Shown here: positions 9,107 through 17,014 of the stretch, piece by piece | Layout: the number at the start of each line of letters is the position of its first letter | How positions within the stretch are numbered: the stretch's first letter is position 1 | NCBI GenBank assembly: GCA_965214565.1 | Contig: OZ243951.1 | Span: 1,550,001 to 1,614,000 of the forward strand | Reading direction: 5' to 3' | Origin: VXYK01 sp965214565 | Lineage (GTDB): Bacteria; Actinomycetota; Acidimicrobiia; Acidimicrobiales; Aldehydirespiratoraceae | DNA length: 64,000 bases | Program-made: the position numbers and the translations under genes | Notes under the pieces: model-generated | Told to the model about the DNA's origin: nothing | Seen by the model: only the letters and a program-made list of their open reading frames with translations | Database searches by the model: none

Positions 9107-9343
9107 TCAGTCGAGATCGGTCAGGTCGCCAGAGGCAATATCACGCTCGGCCTCGGCAATAGCGTCCATAGTTGCCTCATCGGCGAGGATGTTCAGCGTT
9201 TCGAGCAGCGATTCGTACTCCTCGTAGCCCACGACGACCGCCAGGGGTCGTCCGTGGCGGGAGATCTCGACCGTCGACCCGGTTGAGGCCACTTCTTCGA
9301 CGATTTCGCTAAGGCGACTGCGGGCTTCGGTAAGTGGCGTCAT
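9107..9343 (-). CDS. Phd/YefM-family antitoxin
   Basis: 78-residue antitoxin partner of the RelE-like toxin directly downstream. The N-terminal Phd fold is clear (MTPLTEARSRLSEIVEEV, then VEISRHGRPLAVVVGYEEYESLLETL). The acidic, probably disordered C-terminal tail (AEAERDIASGDLTDLD) is the usual toxin-neutralising part. Such proteins normally repress their own promoter; the AT-richer 9345-9410 stretch upstream would be the site to look for it. Confidence 0.88.
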   Translation of the reverse strand: MTPLTEARSRLSEIVEEVASTGSTVEISRHGRPLAVVVGYEEYESLLETLNILADEATMDAIAEAERDIASGDLTDLD

Positions 9344-9456
9344 GTGGCTCCCTTACAGTCCGTGGTTGTGGTCGGGGCAGTATTGTACAGAATTCTATAC
9401 AGAACATCCAATGCGTCCCTGTCACATCCGGCCGAGACCGGAGATATGGCCTGAAG

Positions 9457-9860
9457 ATGGTTGGGGCACCTAGGATCACCGAGGTGTCTGAGACTGGTTC
9501 GTCCGACTATCTCACGCCTGAGGCTCAGGCTCGGGGGAAGATTGATGAGCAGCTTGTGGCGTGTGGGTGGGTTGTGCAGGACTACCGGAGCGCAGCGGTG
9601 GCTGCGGCGCAGGGTGTTGCCGTTCGTGAAGTTCCGACTGAATCGGGCCCGGCCGACTATGTGCTGGTCTGCGTGCCAGTGTCCCTCTCCTGCCCGAGCT
9701 TGATGAGGGTGCAGGCACCATGCACCTGTGGCCTGCCCAAGCCGAAGCGATCGGGAATCTTGAGCAGTCGTTCCGACAGAACCGTCCTCGGGCCCTGATC
9801 CAGATGGCCACCGGGTCTGGTAAGCCAGAAGCGAGCGCGACGCTTGGGTTGCGCTCACCA
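9457..9860 (+). pseudogene. Remnant of type I restriction enzyme subunit R (hsdR) with internal deletion and lost 3' end
   Basis: Two pieces in different frames. Piece 1 (9457 to about 9666) encodes the HsdR N-terminus with LTPEAQARGKIDEQLVACGW and ESGPADYVL, just before the nuclease core. Piece 2 (about 9687-9860) encodes LPELDEGAGTMHLWPAQAEAI and RALIQMATGSGK, the start of the helicase Walker A, then loses similarity and stops. The stretch in between, which would contain the PD-ExK nuclease, is deleted. A full subunit has about 800-1000 residues, so the gene is dead. The partner hsdM remnant lies at 13508 on the same strand. Confidence 0.82.
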
Positions 9861-10228
9861 ACAAGATAGACGCGGCACTCCGATAGGTGATCTTGCGGAC
9901 AACCGGGCACCAAGAACCCGCGCGAGTCCGGTCCGGTCGAGTCCGAAACAGCCTGTGCCGCCCGTCGGTAGAGGAGACGAATCGCGACGACCAGGAGGCG
10001 GCATCAGCCCTGGTCAGCGCCCTCGCGGCACTTTCCGGACAGTACAGGACTTCTGGGCAACGACGAAGAACAAGCAACTCAACTTCGTCCATATGTGGCG
10101 AGCCTGCTGAAGTGAGGTTCCCCTTTTGTGGAGGTATGCTCTATAAGGAGGGGCTATGTCGCTCATCCCGTTTGAGGGTGGAGTCGGCAAGGTGAGGGTC
10201 CGCGTGATGTAAGCGCTTTGAGCAGGGG
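9861..10228. other. Intergenic stretch without a recognisable gene
   Basis: About 370 bases after the hsdR remnant. Short open frames exist on both strands, but none resembles HsdR or another family I know, and their composition is unlike coding DNA. A run ATGTCGCTCATCCCG from 10156 encodes only about 18 residues. It is best read as decayed DNA of the island. Confidence 0.5.
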
Positions 10229-11116
10229 TTATTTCTCGGCAAGTCGGCGGAGAAGATTCGCGAGCAGGATCACCGAGTCTGCGGCGATCCCGGCATTCCT
10301 CCGCGTCGGCTCGCTTTGGTGCTTGATGGCTTGGGCTAGTTCGATGGCTGACCGGGCGACCTTCCTGATCTCTGAATTCGCGGGCCCGGAAGCAGCGTTC
10401 TCCACGAACCTGCCGAGCCGATCCTTCGTGTTAGCGACCGGTGGCTCCGGCTCGCCTTCCCTGAGGTGGAGTTCGGGATCGAACACAACCTCGCTGAGCC
10501 GTTCCAAGACCGCGACGCAGTCGTTGCCGACATTGCGGTAGTCCTGCGGACTTCGAGCGGACCCAAAATGGCGCCTTAGTTCGTTGATCTCGATGTCAAC
10601 ACGGGACCATCCTGTGCCTGGATGGCTTGTGACCGGCTTTGCCAGCGCTGATCCGAGTTCGTCGTCCTCTCGTTCCGCGAGTTGACGGTGGAGCGGCTCG
10701 AATCGTACGTTCAGTATGTCGCGTCGAGCCTGCCAACTGCCGGTGGCGTCGTTGGTTACCCAATGAGTCCGAAACGAGCTAAAGTCGCTGAATGGCAGGT
10801 TGAGGACGAGACCCAGGCGTTTCGACAGTTGCTGACTCGTCCTCAGAATGAGCCGTATGCCGTGCTCATCCGTGCGCTGACTTTCGTCCGTGCCGTAAGC
10901 CTGAAGCTCGTCATGGGCCAAGTGCAGCAATGCGGCCGCGACCTCCACGTCCGACCGGTCGTTGTAGGTGCCAGTGCGAACACGCTCCAACAACTCGTGG
11001 TCCAGCACGCGCTTGTCTGAGACGCAGTCGTCCTCGAAGAAGTCCTCTGGTGTCACCAGTTGCAATTCTGCCCTTGCTCGGCTGCCATCCAGCGTCGACG
11101 TGTAGATTTTCGGCAT
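10229..11116 (-). CDS. Hypothetical protein, possible HEPN-like C-terminal domain
   Basis: 295 residues, mostly helical. I do not recognise the N-terminal 180 residues, which include a conserved-looking DIEINELRRHFGSARSPQDYRN. The last 60 residues (SAIELAQAIKHQSEPTRRNAGIAADSVILLANLLRRL) resemble the C-terminal helices of abortive-infection/HEPN proteins by helix pattern, but the catalytic R-x4-6-H of HEPN nucleases is not obvious. It lies on the same strand as the PIN/ImmA-Xre pair, 126 bases downstream, in a defence-rich stretch. A defence-related role is inference from context. Confidence 0.55.
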   Translation of the reverse strand: MPKIYTSTLDGSRARAELQLVTPEDFFEDDCVSDKRVLDHELLERVRTGTYNDRSDVEVAAALLHLAHDELQAYGTDESQRTDEHGIRLILRTSQQLSKRLGLVLNLPFSDFSSFRTHWVTNDATGSWQARRDILNVRFEPLHRQLAEREDDELGSALAKPVTSHPGTGWSRVDIEINELRRHFGSARSPQDYRNVGNDCVAVLERLSEVVFDPELHLREGEPEPPVANTKDRLGRFVENAASGPANSEIRKVARSAIELAQAIKHQSEPTRRNAGIAADSVILLANLLRRLAEK

Positions 11117-11242
11117 TGGCTAGGTCCCGCCGACGAATCGCGGCCTTCCGTGGTATGGCGTGTCAACCGCTGCCGCCTTCGATTTTGTTCCGTCTGTGGC
11201 GCAGGACGAAACGGATTTCCCAGAATCGGTCGTTCGTTAGAG

Positions 11243-11734
11243 TCAGGGGCGGAGATCGAACTGCGCGCCTTCCGTTCGTAACATCTTGTGTGGGGCCATC
11301 CAGTCGACGCCCATTGCGTCGCAGGCATCGGGGATCTTGATCGATCTGAGAGATTTCGGTGCTGGCTTCTCGTAGGTGACGACCGTTTTTTGCGATGCGT
11401 GTCCCTCCGCAACCAAGAAAAAGTCGGCCTTCCGCATGAACAGATTCACAGCATTCGGCTGGTATTGCGCGCCATAAGCCCACGCGCTGACCTCCGTGAG
11501 GCTGGCTCGCGTGGCGTCGTTCGGTTCCAAGAAGAAGTTCTTCCGTTGCTTGGCCCAGTCGCTGAGGTCGTCCTGGCCAGCGAGGAGTTCGTCGTAGACC
11601 TTGCGAATGCTGAACACCTTCCCGGCCGCGTGCTCGTTGTCGAGCCAGTTCCAGTATCCGGGACAGAGATCGAAACCGTAGTGCTCGTTCTTGGCTCTGA
11701 TGAGGGTGTCCGTGTCGAGCAGGTAGACCGTCAC
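11243..11734 (-). CDS. PIN-like nuclease toxin, DUF4411 family
   Basis: 163 residues. The N-terminal YLLDTDTLIRAKNEHYGFD and the tyrosine/tryptophan-rich WNWLDNEHAAGKVFSI are typical of DUF4411, a PIN-fold family. Acidic residues Asp7 and Asp9 and the later KADFFLVAEG and IPDACDAMGVDWM supply the expected carboxylate positions. Its start overlaps the stop of the upstream ImmA/Xre gene by 4 bases, the usual arrangement of this predicted toxin-antitoxin pairing. Presumed RNase toxin restrained by the upstream protein. Confidence 0.78.
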   Translation of the reverse strand: MTVYLLDTDTLIRAKNEHYGFDLCPGYWNWLDNEHAAGKVFSIRKVYDELLAGQDDLSDWAKQRKNFFLEPNDATRASLTEVSAWAYGAQYQPNAVNLFMRKADFFLVAEGHASQKTVVTYEKPAPKSLRSIKIPDACDAMGVDWMAPHKMLRTEGAQFDLRP

Positions 11735-12909
11735 GTCACACCGAGTCGATCAGCCAACTCATAAAACGTTGAGGCTTTCTTGAAGCCGAGCATTTGGAAC
11801 GCGTCGGTGTAGGACGTGTCCCCCTCAAGAGTGCTTGCGATGACAGCTTGGGCGAAAGTCGTGCTGACACGTACTGGATGGGTCCTGTAGAAGTCACCGC
11901 CAGTGCCGGTCACCCGCTCCAGAGCCTGTTCGTACTCTGTCTGGAAAGTCTGCTGGTACTCGTCCCAGGTCAGGAACTCGCACTCGTGGAGCCGCCGGAG
12001 CACGACCAGCCTGCTCGTCTTGAACCTGACCGCAAGGCGCTGCAGTTCGGTTGATGTTCCCACTCGGGGGTTGAACTCTGCCCGGATCTCCTGAAGCGGA
12101 ACGAGGATCTCCGCTGCCACCCGGTTGCACCATCGTTCGATGTCGTTGGTGGCCCTCGCCCCCAAATCGACGCTGTCAAGTGCGCTCTCCCCCAACCAGA
12201 TGTGGGCCAATTCATGGGCGAGCGTGAAGATCTGGGCTGCGCGTGTGTCCGAGCCGTTCACGAACACCAGCGGCGCGAACCGGTCCGCGAGAGCGAAGCC
12301 CCTAAACTCTTCGGGATCAAGCTTCCTGCGCGTGTTGCTTCCAACCACGCCGCTCACCATCACCATCACACCGAGTTCCTCGGCCCGTTGCCTCAACACT
12401 GTGAACGCTTCCTGATAGTTGGCACCCCGCTGCTGCACGTTGAACGACAGCGCGCTCCGTATCCGCTGCGCCGCATCCTCGGGAGGGGTGTTCGGTTGCA
12501 GCGACCCAACCCACTCAAGCTCGCTCATCCCCGAACCGTGTATGTAGTCGCGATACCAGTCTTGGCGCTGCTGGCACTGGTAGATCGTGTCGAGCAGATT
12601 GCCGCTCGGTCGGTCCACCGGGCTGTCACCCACCGTTCGAAAATCCGGAATCGGGAGATGCTCGTCGGGGGGTTCTGGAAGGAAGAAGTACCCGACCGCT
12701 GTGCCGGTGGCGCGAGCGAAACCCTCAACCTGTTTCAGCGTGGGCGAACGATGGCCATCCATCCACTCGCTCAGTTTCGGGAAACGGTCGGAGAGTTCGT
12801 CCAAGCTGAGCTGCGAACGTTCAGCCGCCCACGAATACAGCGACGGATCAACCTCGACGCGGATCGACTTCGTTGCCCGTTCGGGTTTGGTGTGGGTTTC
12901 GGAGTTCAT
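11731..12909 (-). CDS. Xre-ImmA/IrrE family regulator-metallopeptidase (COG2856), antitoxin partner
   Basis: 392 residues. The N-terminal part is a divergent helix-turn-helix (LSLDELSDRFPKLSEWMDGHRSPTLKQVEGFARATG) followed by the typical YFFLPEPPDEHLPIPDFR. The middle is a zinc peptidase domain with HELAHIW (HExxH). Members such as ImmA and IrrE cleave repressors; in this gene arrangement they are predicted antitoxins for DUF4411 PIN proteins (the immediately downstream, overlapping gene). It is read away from the roughly 600-base non-coding stretch at 12910-13507, which should hold its promoter. Confidence 0.82.
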   Translation of the reverse strand: MNSETHTKPERATKSIRVEVDPSLYSWAAERSQLSLDELSDRFPKLSEWMDGHRSPTLKQVEGFARATGTAVGYFFLPEPPDEHLPIPDFRTVGDSPVDRPSGNLLDTIYQCQQRQDWYRDYIHGSGMSELEWVGSLQPNTPPEDAAQRIRSALSFNVQQRGANYQEAFTVLRQRAEELGVMVMVSGVVGSNTRRKLDPEEFRGFALADRFAPLVFVNGSDTRAAQIFTLAHELAHIWLGESALDSVDLGARATNDIERWCNRVAAEILVPLQEIRAEFNPRVGTSTELQRLAVRFKTSRLVVLRRLHECEFLTWDEYQQTFQTEYEQALERVTGTGGDFYRTHPVRVSTTFAQAVIASTLEGDTSYTDAFQMLGFKKASTFYELADRLGVT

Positions 12910-13507
12910 GCTGACATGAGGGTTCTACGACCCGCGGGCGTTGTGGCGCAAGACACGACGAAGTGCAGATCGTTCATAGTCGTTCCTCTGCATCCTATGC
13001 ATTGTCGTTGCTGCTGTCGCCGTGTCAACCACGCTATCAGTGGCTGATCCCCGGTCCGATTGAAGCATCGCAACGCTTCCGGCGAGCACAGCAGCGGCGT
13101 GCCTGACGCCGTTTTCGGCGTTTTGCGCTTTGGGTTTTGGCGAAGCGCATGTCGCATAATATTGCACTCGCGCGTATTGCTACCTTCCGGCCGGGCAGGT
13201 TCCGTCACCCCGCCACTGCCATCAGCGACGCCTCTGATGCGTCATGTGGCATACATTGGGGTCATGGGACAAGGTGGTCGTCGGCCAGAACAGCAACCAT
13301 CCGGTGATGTCGTGCATCGTGCGGAATCGGGTGATCGGTCCGTGGCGGGACAGTCTGAGCATCCGACGGCGGAACTGCCACTCTCAGCCGTTCGAGCGGA
13401 TGCTTCGATGTTGCTCGAACGTTGGTGTCACGTTCCTTATGCTGACCCCGTGAGACTTCGATCTGATGTTGACGACGTGATGGACCCGACGTTGCGAGCG
13501 CGCGCCG
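12910..13507. other. Non-coding stretch between the divergent Xre-ImmA gene and the hsdM remnant
   Basis: No convincing protein on either strand; the open frames present have poor codon use. It contains a 6-bp hairpin GCGCTT/AAGCGC at 13125-13148 followed by an AT-rich CATAATATT (13155-13163), a plausible promoter or operator region, and poly-T tracts around 13111-13124. Likely regulatory for the flanking genes. Confidence 0.4.
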
Positions 13508-14257
13508 GTGACCGCACAAGACCCGAAGGCGATGGTGCAGAAGCTGTGGGACTTCTGCGATGTGCTGCGTGACGACGGCCTGTCCTACGGCGACTATCTG
13601 GAACAGCTCACGTATCTGCTGTTTCTCAAGATGGCCGATGAGCAGCACGAGATGCTCGGAGGCGACCGCATCGTACCCGTCGAACTTGGTTGGCAGTCGT
13701 TGCTAAACAGGTCGGGTGCGGATCTGGAAGCCCACTACAGCGATGCACTGGCCGCACTCGGCGCTGGTGAGGACATGCTCGGTGTGGTCTTCCACAAGGC
13801 CCGCAACCGCATCCAGACGCCCGCCAAGCTGGAACAGCTCATCAAAGAGTTCATCGACCAGCACGAGTGGATGAGCTACGACGCCGACCTCAAAGGCGAC
13901 GCCTACGAGGGCCTGATCGAGAAGACCGCCCAGGAGGGTGCCAGGGGAGCGGGCCAGTACTTCACGCCCCGGGCGCTCATCAACGCCATCGTGGAGGTGA
14001 TGAAGCCCGAGCCCGACGACCGCATATGTGACCCCGCCTGCGGCACTGGTGGGTTCTTCCTAGGGGCATACCGGTCGATCGTTGAGCGGTTCCCGCATCT
14101 GGAACCCGACCAGGTCGCCCACCTGCGCTCTGGTGCGTTCACCGGTTGGGAGATCGCCGACCTGCCAGCTCGGCTGTGCGCCATGAACATGCTGCTGCAC
14201 GGCATCGAGAGCCCGACGAGCGCATCTTTGACCCAGCCTGTGGCCTGGCATGGTTGA
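13508..14257 (+). pseudogene. Truncated type I DNA methyltransferase subunit M (hsdM)
   Basis: The first about 235 residues are a good HsdM N-terminus: helical domain (LWDFCDVLRDDGLSYGDYLEQLTYLLFLKMADE), GARGAGQYFTPRALI, SAM motif DPACGTGGFFLGAY. Similarity ends just after MLLHGIESPT, before the catalytic NPPF motif, and the frame stops 10 codons later; functional HsdM has about 500 residues. After the break, another frame reads DERIFDPACG, a second methylase-like SAM motif, suggesting the 3' part was replaced by recombination. With hsdR also broken and hsdS missing, the type I system is non-functional. Confidence 0.82.
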
Positions 14258-14400
14258 AGACGAGATTCCAACGTGACGGCGACGGTATCCAGCGCAGTGT
14301 TGAAATATGCACCAGCTGTTTATCAAAAGCATCCTTAGTTAACTGAGAAAAATTACATTAGATTTCTAGTCAAAGTGGCGTTTCGACGTAGGCTACGCAC

Positions 14401-15720
14401 ATGGACCATGTCGAACGTCAGGCAGAGAAGCGTCTCCGAGCAGCCCTTGACACGTTCCGGGTGGTGGTGCTGCACGGCGCGCGGCAGTGCGGCAAGACCA
14501 CGCTGGCACGGGCTATAGCAGCCGAACGAGGGGGTACCTACACGACGCTCGATGATCCGGCAGTCCTTGCTGCGGCTCTTGACGACCCGAGGACGTTTCT
14601 GCTCAACCAGCCCCATCCGCTAGTGGTCGACGAGGTCCAGCTCGGTGGTGATCCGCTCGTGCGGGCGGTGAAGATGGCAGTGGACGACGATGGTAGAGCG
14701 GGACGATTCCTGCTGACCGGTTCCACAAACTTCCTGACTGTGCCGACCATCAGCGAGTCGCTGGCAGGTCGTGCGGCAATCGTGCAACTCTGGCCCCTGT
14801 CGCAATCAGAAGTAGAGTCGATGCCAGCGCAGGGCGAAAGCGACAGTGCCCCGGAAGCCCCCAATGTCGCCGCCGTCGACAATTTGAATGGTGGTTCCGT
14901 CGTCGCGGCTTGGTTCCGCGACGATTTCCGGCTCGGCAATTCCACAAACGTGAACCGAGACGACTATCTGCGCCGGTTGTGCCGAGGCGGATACCCCGAA
15001 CCCTTCGAGATGGAAGGACGCCTGAGGCACAGTTGGTTCGACAGTTACGTGACCACGGTGCTGAATCGCGACGTCGTCGCGTTGGGGGACTTGCGGGCGA
15101 TGCCGGCGATGCATCGCTTGATGCGCCTTGCCGCTGCAAGCACGGCCACCGAGGTGAACCTCGCCGACTGGTCCCGGCGTCTCGGCATAGACCGCCGCAC
15201 CGTCGAGGGCTACCTCGGTTGGATGCGCACAGTCTTCTTGGTGCATGAACTGCCTGCCTGGACACGCAACCGAACTCGTCGAGCGATCAAGCGCCCGAAG
15301 CTGCACATGCTCGATTCGGGCCTTGCAGCGTCGCTCCTGCGGCTCGACCCCGCTGCCCTGCGCCACCCGAACTCCACGATGACAGGCCAGCTCATCGAGA
15401 CTTTCGCAGCCAACGAGATAGCCAAACAAATATCCGCGGCTGACGAGGCGATCGACTTGCACCACTTCCGCGACAGCACCGGCCGGGAGGTCGACCTCGT
15501 GCTCGAGCGCACGGGCGGGGACTTGGTTGCTGTCGAGATCAAAGCATCTGCATCGCCTTCACCTTCTCAGACAGACAACCTGGCGTGGCTGCGCGACCTC
15601 ATGGATCGAACCGAACCGGAATCGTTCAAAGCGGGCGTGCTGCTGCATACCGGAAGCCACGCGCTCAAACTTGGCGACCGCTTGTACATGCTGCCGATTG
15701 AGCATCTGTGGGCACGATGA
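14401..15720 (+). CDS. AAA ATPase with DUF4143 domain
   Basis: 439 residues. The N-terminal P-loop ATPase has Walker A GARQCGKTTLA (about residue 27) and Walker B PLVVDEVQ. The C-terminal DUF4143 part includes LCRGGYPEPFE, the DVVALGDLRAM stretch, a winged helix (ADWSRRLGIDRRTVEGYL) and a PD-ExK-like strand GREVDLVLERTGGDLVAVEIKAS. These proteins are widespread in accessory DNA, often as single genes, with unclear function. The 140 bases upstream (14260-14400) are strikingly AT-rich and probably carry the promoter. It is the last gene before selC. Confidence 0.85.
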   Translation: MDHVERQAEKRLRAALDTFRVVVLHGARQCGKTTLARAIAAERGGTYTTLDDPAVLAAALDDPRTFLLNQPHPLVVDEVQLGGDPLVRAVKMAVDDDGRAGRFLLTGSTNFLTVPTISESLAGRAAIVQLWPLSQSEVESMPAQGESDSAPEAPNVAAVDNLNGGSVVAAWFRDDFRLGNSTNVNRDDYLRRLCRGGYPEPFEMEGRLRHSWFDSYVTTVLNRDVVALGDLRAMPAMHRLMRLAAASTATEVNLADWSRRLGIDRRTVEGYLGWMRTVFLVHELPAWTRNRTRRAIKRPKLHMLDSGLAASLLRLDPAALRHPNSTMTGQLIETFAANEIAKQISAADEAIDLHHFRDSTGREVDLVLERTGGDLVAVEIKASASPSPSQTDNLAWLRDLMDRTEPESFKAGVLLHTGSHALKLGDRLYMLPIEHLWAR

Positions 15721-15798
15721 CCGATGCAGCGTCGATGGCGTGATAGGCCCGTTGCTGCGACCACTGTTTCGGAGTTATCGAGGCCCAATCCCAAGGTT

Positions 15799-15894
15799 TG
15801 GCGGAGGTGGACGGGAATCGAACCCGCCGGACAGGGATCACCCATCCCACCCGCTTTGAAGGCGGGGGAGCCCACCAGGCGCTCGGACACCTCC
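15799..15894 (-). tRNA. selC: tRNA-Sec (anticodon UCA), including encoded CCA
   Basis: On the minus strand the RNA starts GGAGGUGU and ends CCACCUCCGCCA. The anticodon arm is CCCGC-CUUCAAA-GCGGG, with U33 and anticodon UCA, the same seven-base loop as E. coli selC. A long extra arm has the stem GGGAU/AUCCC, and the T loop is UUCGAUU. 96 nucleotides with the CCA fits bacterial tRNA-Sec. The first seven acceptor pairs are perfect; the eighth (U8 against C) is a mismatch. This tRNA decodes UGA as selenocysteine and supports the recoded redoxin at 6705-7859. Its 3' end faces the accessory island. Confidence 0.93.
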
Positions 15895-15967
15895 ACCCCA
15901 GACGCTACAGCCAAACAGGCAACACTCGACGGTGTGGGACCGGCCGTCACTCGATAGCGTCATCGGC

Positions 15968-16048
15968 ATGTCAAAGAACCGTTTGCTTCTGGGTGTCGTT
16001 CTGATCGTTTTGTTGGTGCTGCTGGGCCGCAAGGTCAAAGACGTCTGA
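15968..16048 (+). CDS. Possible 26-residue single-span membrane protein
   Basis: Short frame MSKNRLLLGVVLIVLLVL followed by LGRKVKDV: basic N-terminus, one hydrophobic span of about 17 residues, basic-charged C-terminus. No strong ribosome-binding site is visible. It is supported only by its very clean membrane-protein composition in an otherwise empty 466-base gap (15895-16360). It may be chance. Confidence 0.35.
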   Translation: MSKNRLLLGVVLIVLLVLLGRKVKDV

Positions 16049-16360
16049 GTCGGCCCGTGTCGATATTGATGCCGGTCACGTCAGAGGCGCCCGGTATCTG
16101 CGGTCGTTACAAAGACAGAATACGGCTACCCGACGAGGGCCTTCCCAAGGCGTTCACTGCCACAGAGTGGGCAGACATCATAGACAGCGCGGTAGCAGCA
16201 GACCGACGAATACGAGCGTGGGCTGAGCAGGCTGACCGCATGGAGAGCGTTCCCCTTCGGCTACGATATTTGACGACATTTCGTTGTTGACAATGCCAAC
16301 CTGCCCGCTAGGGTGTGACATACGACTTCCCCCGTCGAACATCGAGTCCCGGGAGTTGTC

Positions 16361-17014
16361 GTGTTTATTGTTTGCTGGTCGCCCAAGGGTGGATCAGGTA
16401 CCTCGGTCCTAGCCGCCGCGCTTGGCTTGACGATTGCCTCGTCAGGTCGCGAAACCCTGCTAGTCGACACTGTCGGCGATCTGCCGATGGTGCTCGGCCT
16501 GCCGCCCGGCACCGGCGACGGACTGTCGGACTGGCTGCTTGCCCCCTCCGACGTGTCCGCCGATGCGTTGTCGCTGCTCGAGATGCCCGTAGGAGATAGG
16601 CTGCAACTCCTCGGCGCGGGAACCGCAACGCAGGCAGCAATCGATCCCGAGCGGACCGTGTTGGCGGCGGAACTCCTGTCGCGGTCTGCACGCTGGGTTG
16701 TGGTCGATGCGGGCAGCGCGGGCCCTCCCGATCCGTGGCTGGTGCACGGCACCCGCGCCGTCATGGTGATTCGAGCCTGCTACCTGGGTATTCAGGCTGC
16801 CCTCGCCCGCCCCCTGGCACTGGGAACGACGGTCGTCGTGGTGGAAGAGCCCGGCAGGGCTCTGCGACTATCTGATGTGACATCCGTGTTCAACGGACAC
16901 AAAGTCCTTGCGGTGCCCTGGGACCCGGCGGTCTCGCGAGCAGTCGACTCGGGCCTGCTCGCGCACCGGATGCCACGTTCGCTGAACCGCCTGAGCGAGG
17001 TGCTCGATGGCTGA
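16361..17014 (+). CDS. CpaE/TadZ-like P-loop (MinD/ParA family) protein of the Tad locus
   Basis: 217 residues, GTG start. It has the ParA/MinD fold: N-terminal strand FIVCWSPKGGSGTS, then LLVDTVGDLPMVLGL and VVVDAGS. The deviant Walker A normally reads KGGxxK(T/S); here it is K9-G-G-S-G-T14-S15, so the signature Lys9 is kept but the P-loop Lys is Thr. Nucleotide binding may be weakened. In Tad systems this protein positions the secretion machinery at the membrane or pole. Its end overlaps the start of the ATPase gene by 8 bases, showing operon membership. Confidence 0.72.
   Translation: MFIVCWSPKGGSGTSVLAAALGLTIASSGRETLLVDTVGDLPMVLGLPPGTGDGLSDWLLAPSDVSADALSLLEMPVGDRLQLLGAGTATQAAIDPERTVLAAELLSRSARWVVVDAGSAGPPDPWLVHGTRAVMVIRACYLGIQAALARPLALGTTVVVVEEPGRALRLSDVTSVFNGHKVLAVPWDPAVSRAVDSGLLAHRMPRSLNRLSEVLDG

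Noticed and set aside
9340..10092. 250-codon minus-strand frame over the hsdR remnant
   Set aside because: No similarity; the + strand clearly encodes HsdR pieces.
13060..13572. 170-codon + strand frame before hsdM
   Set aside because: Runs into hsdM in another frame, no recognisable domain, poor codon use.
16057..16290. 77-codon + strand frame between selC and the Tad locus
   Set aside because: No ribosome site or similarity; kept out as probably chance.
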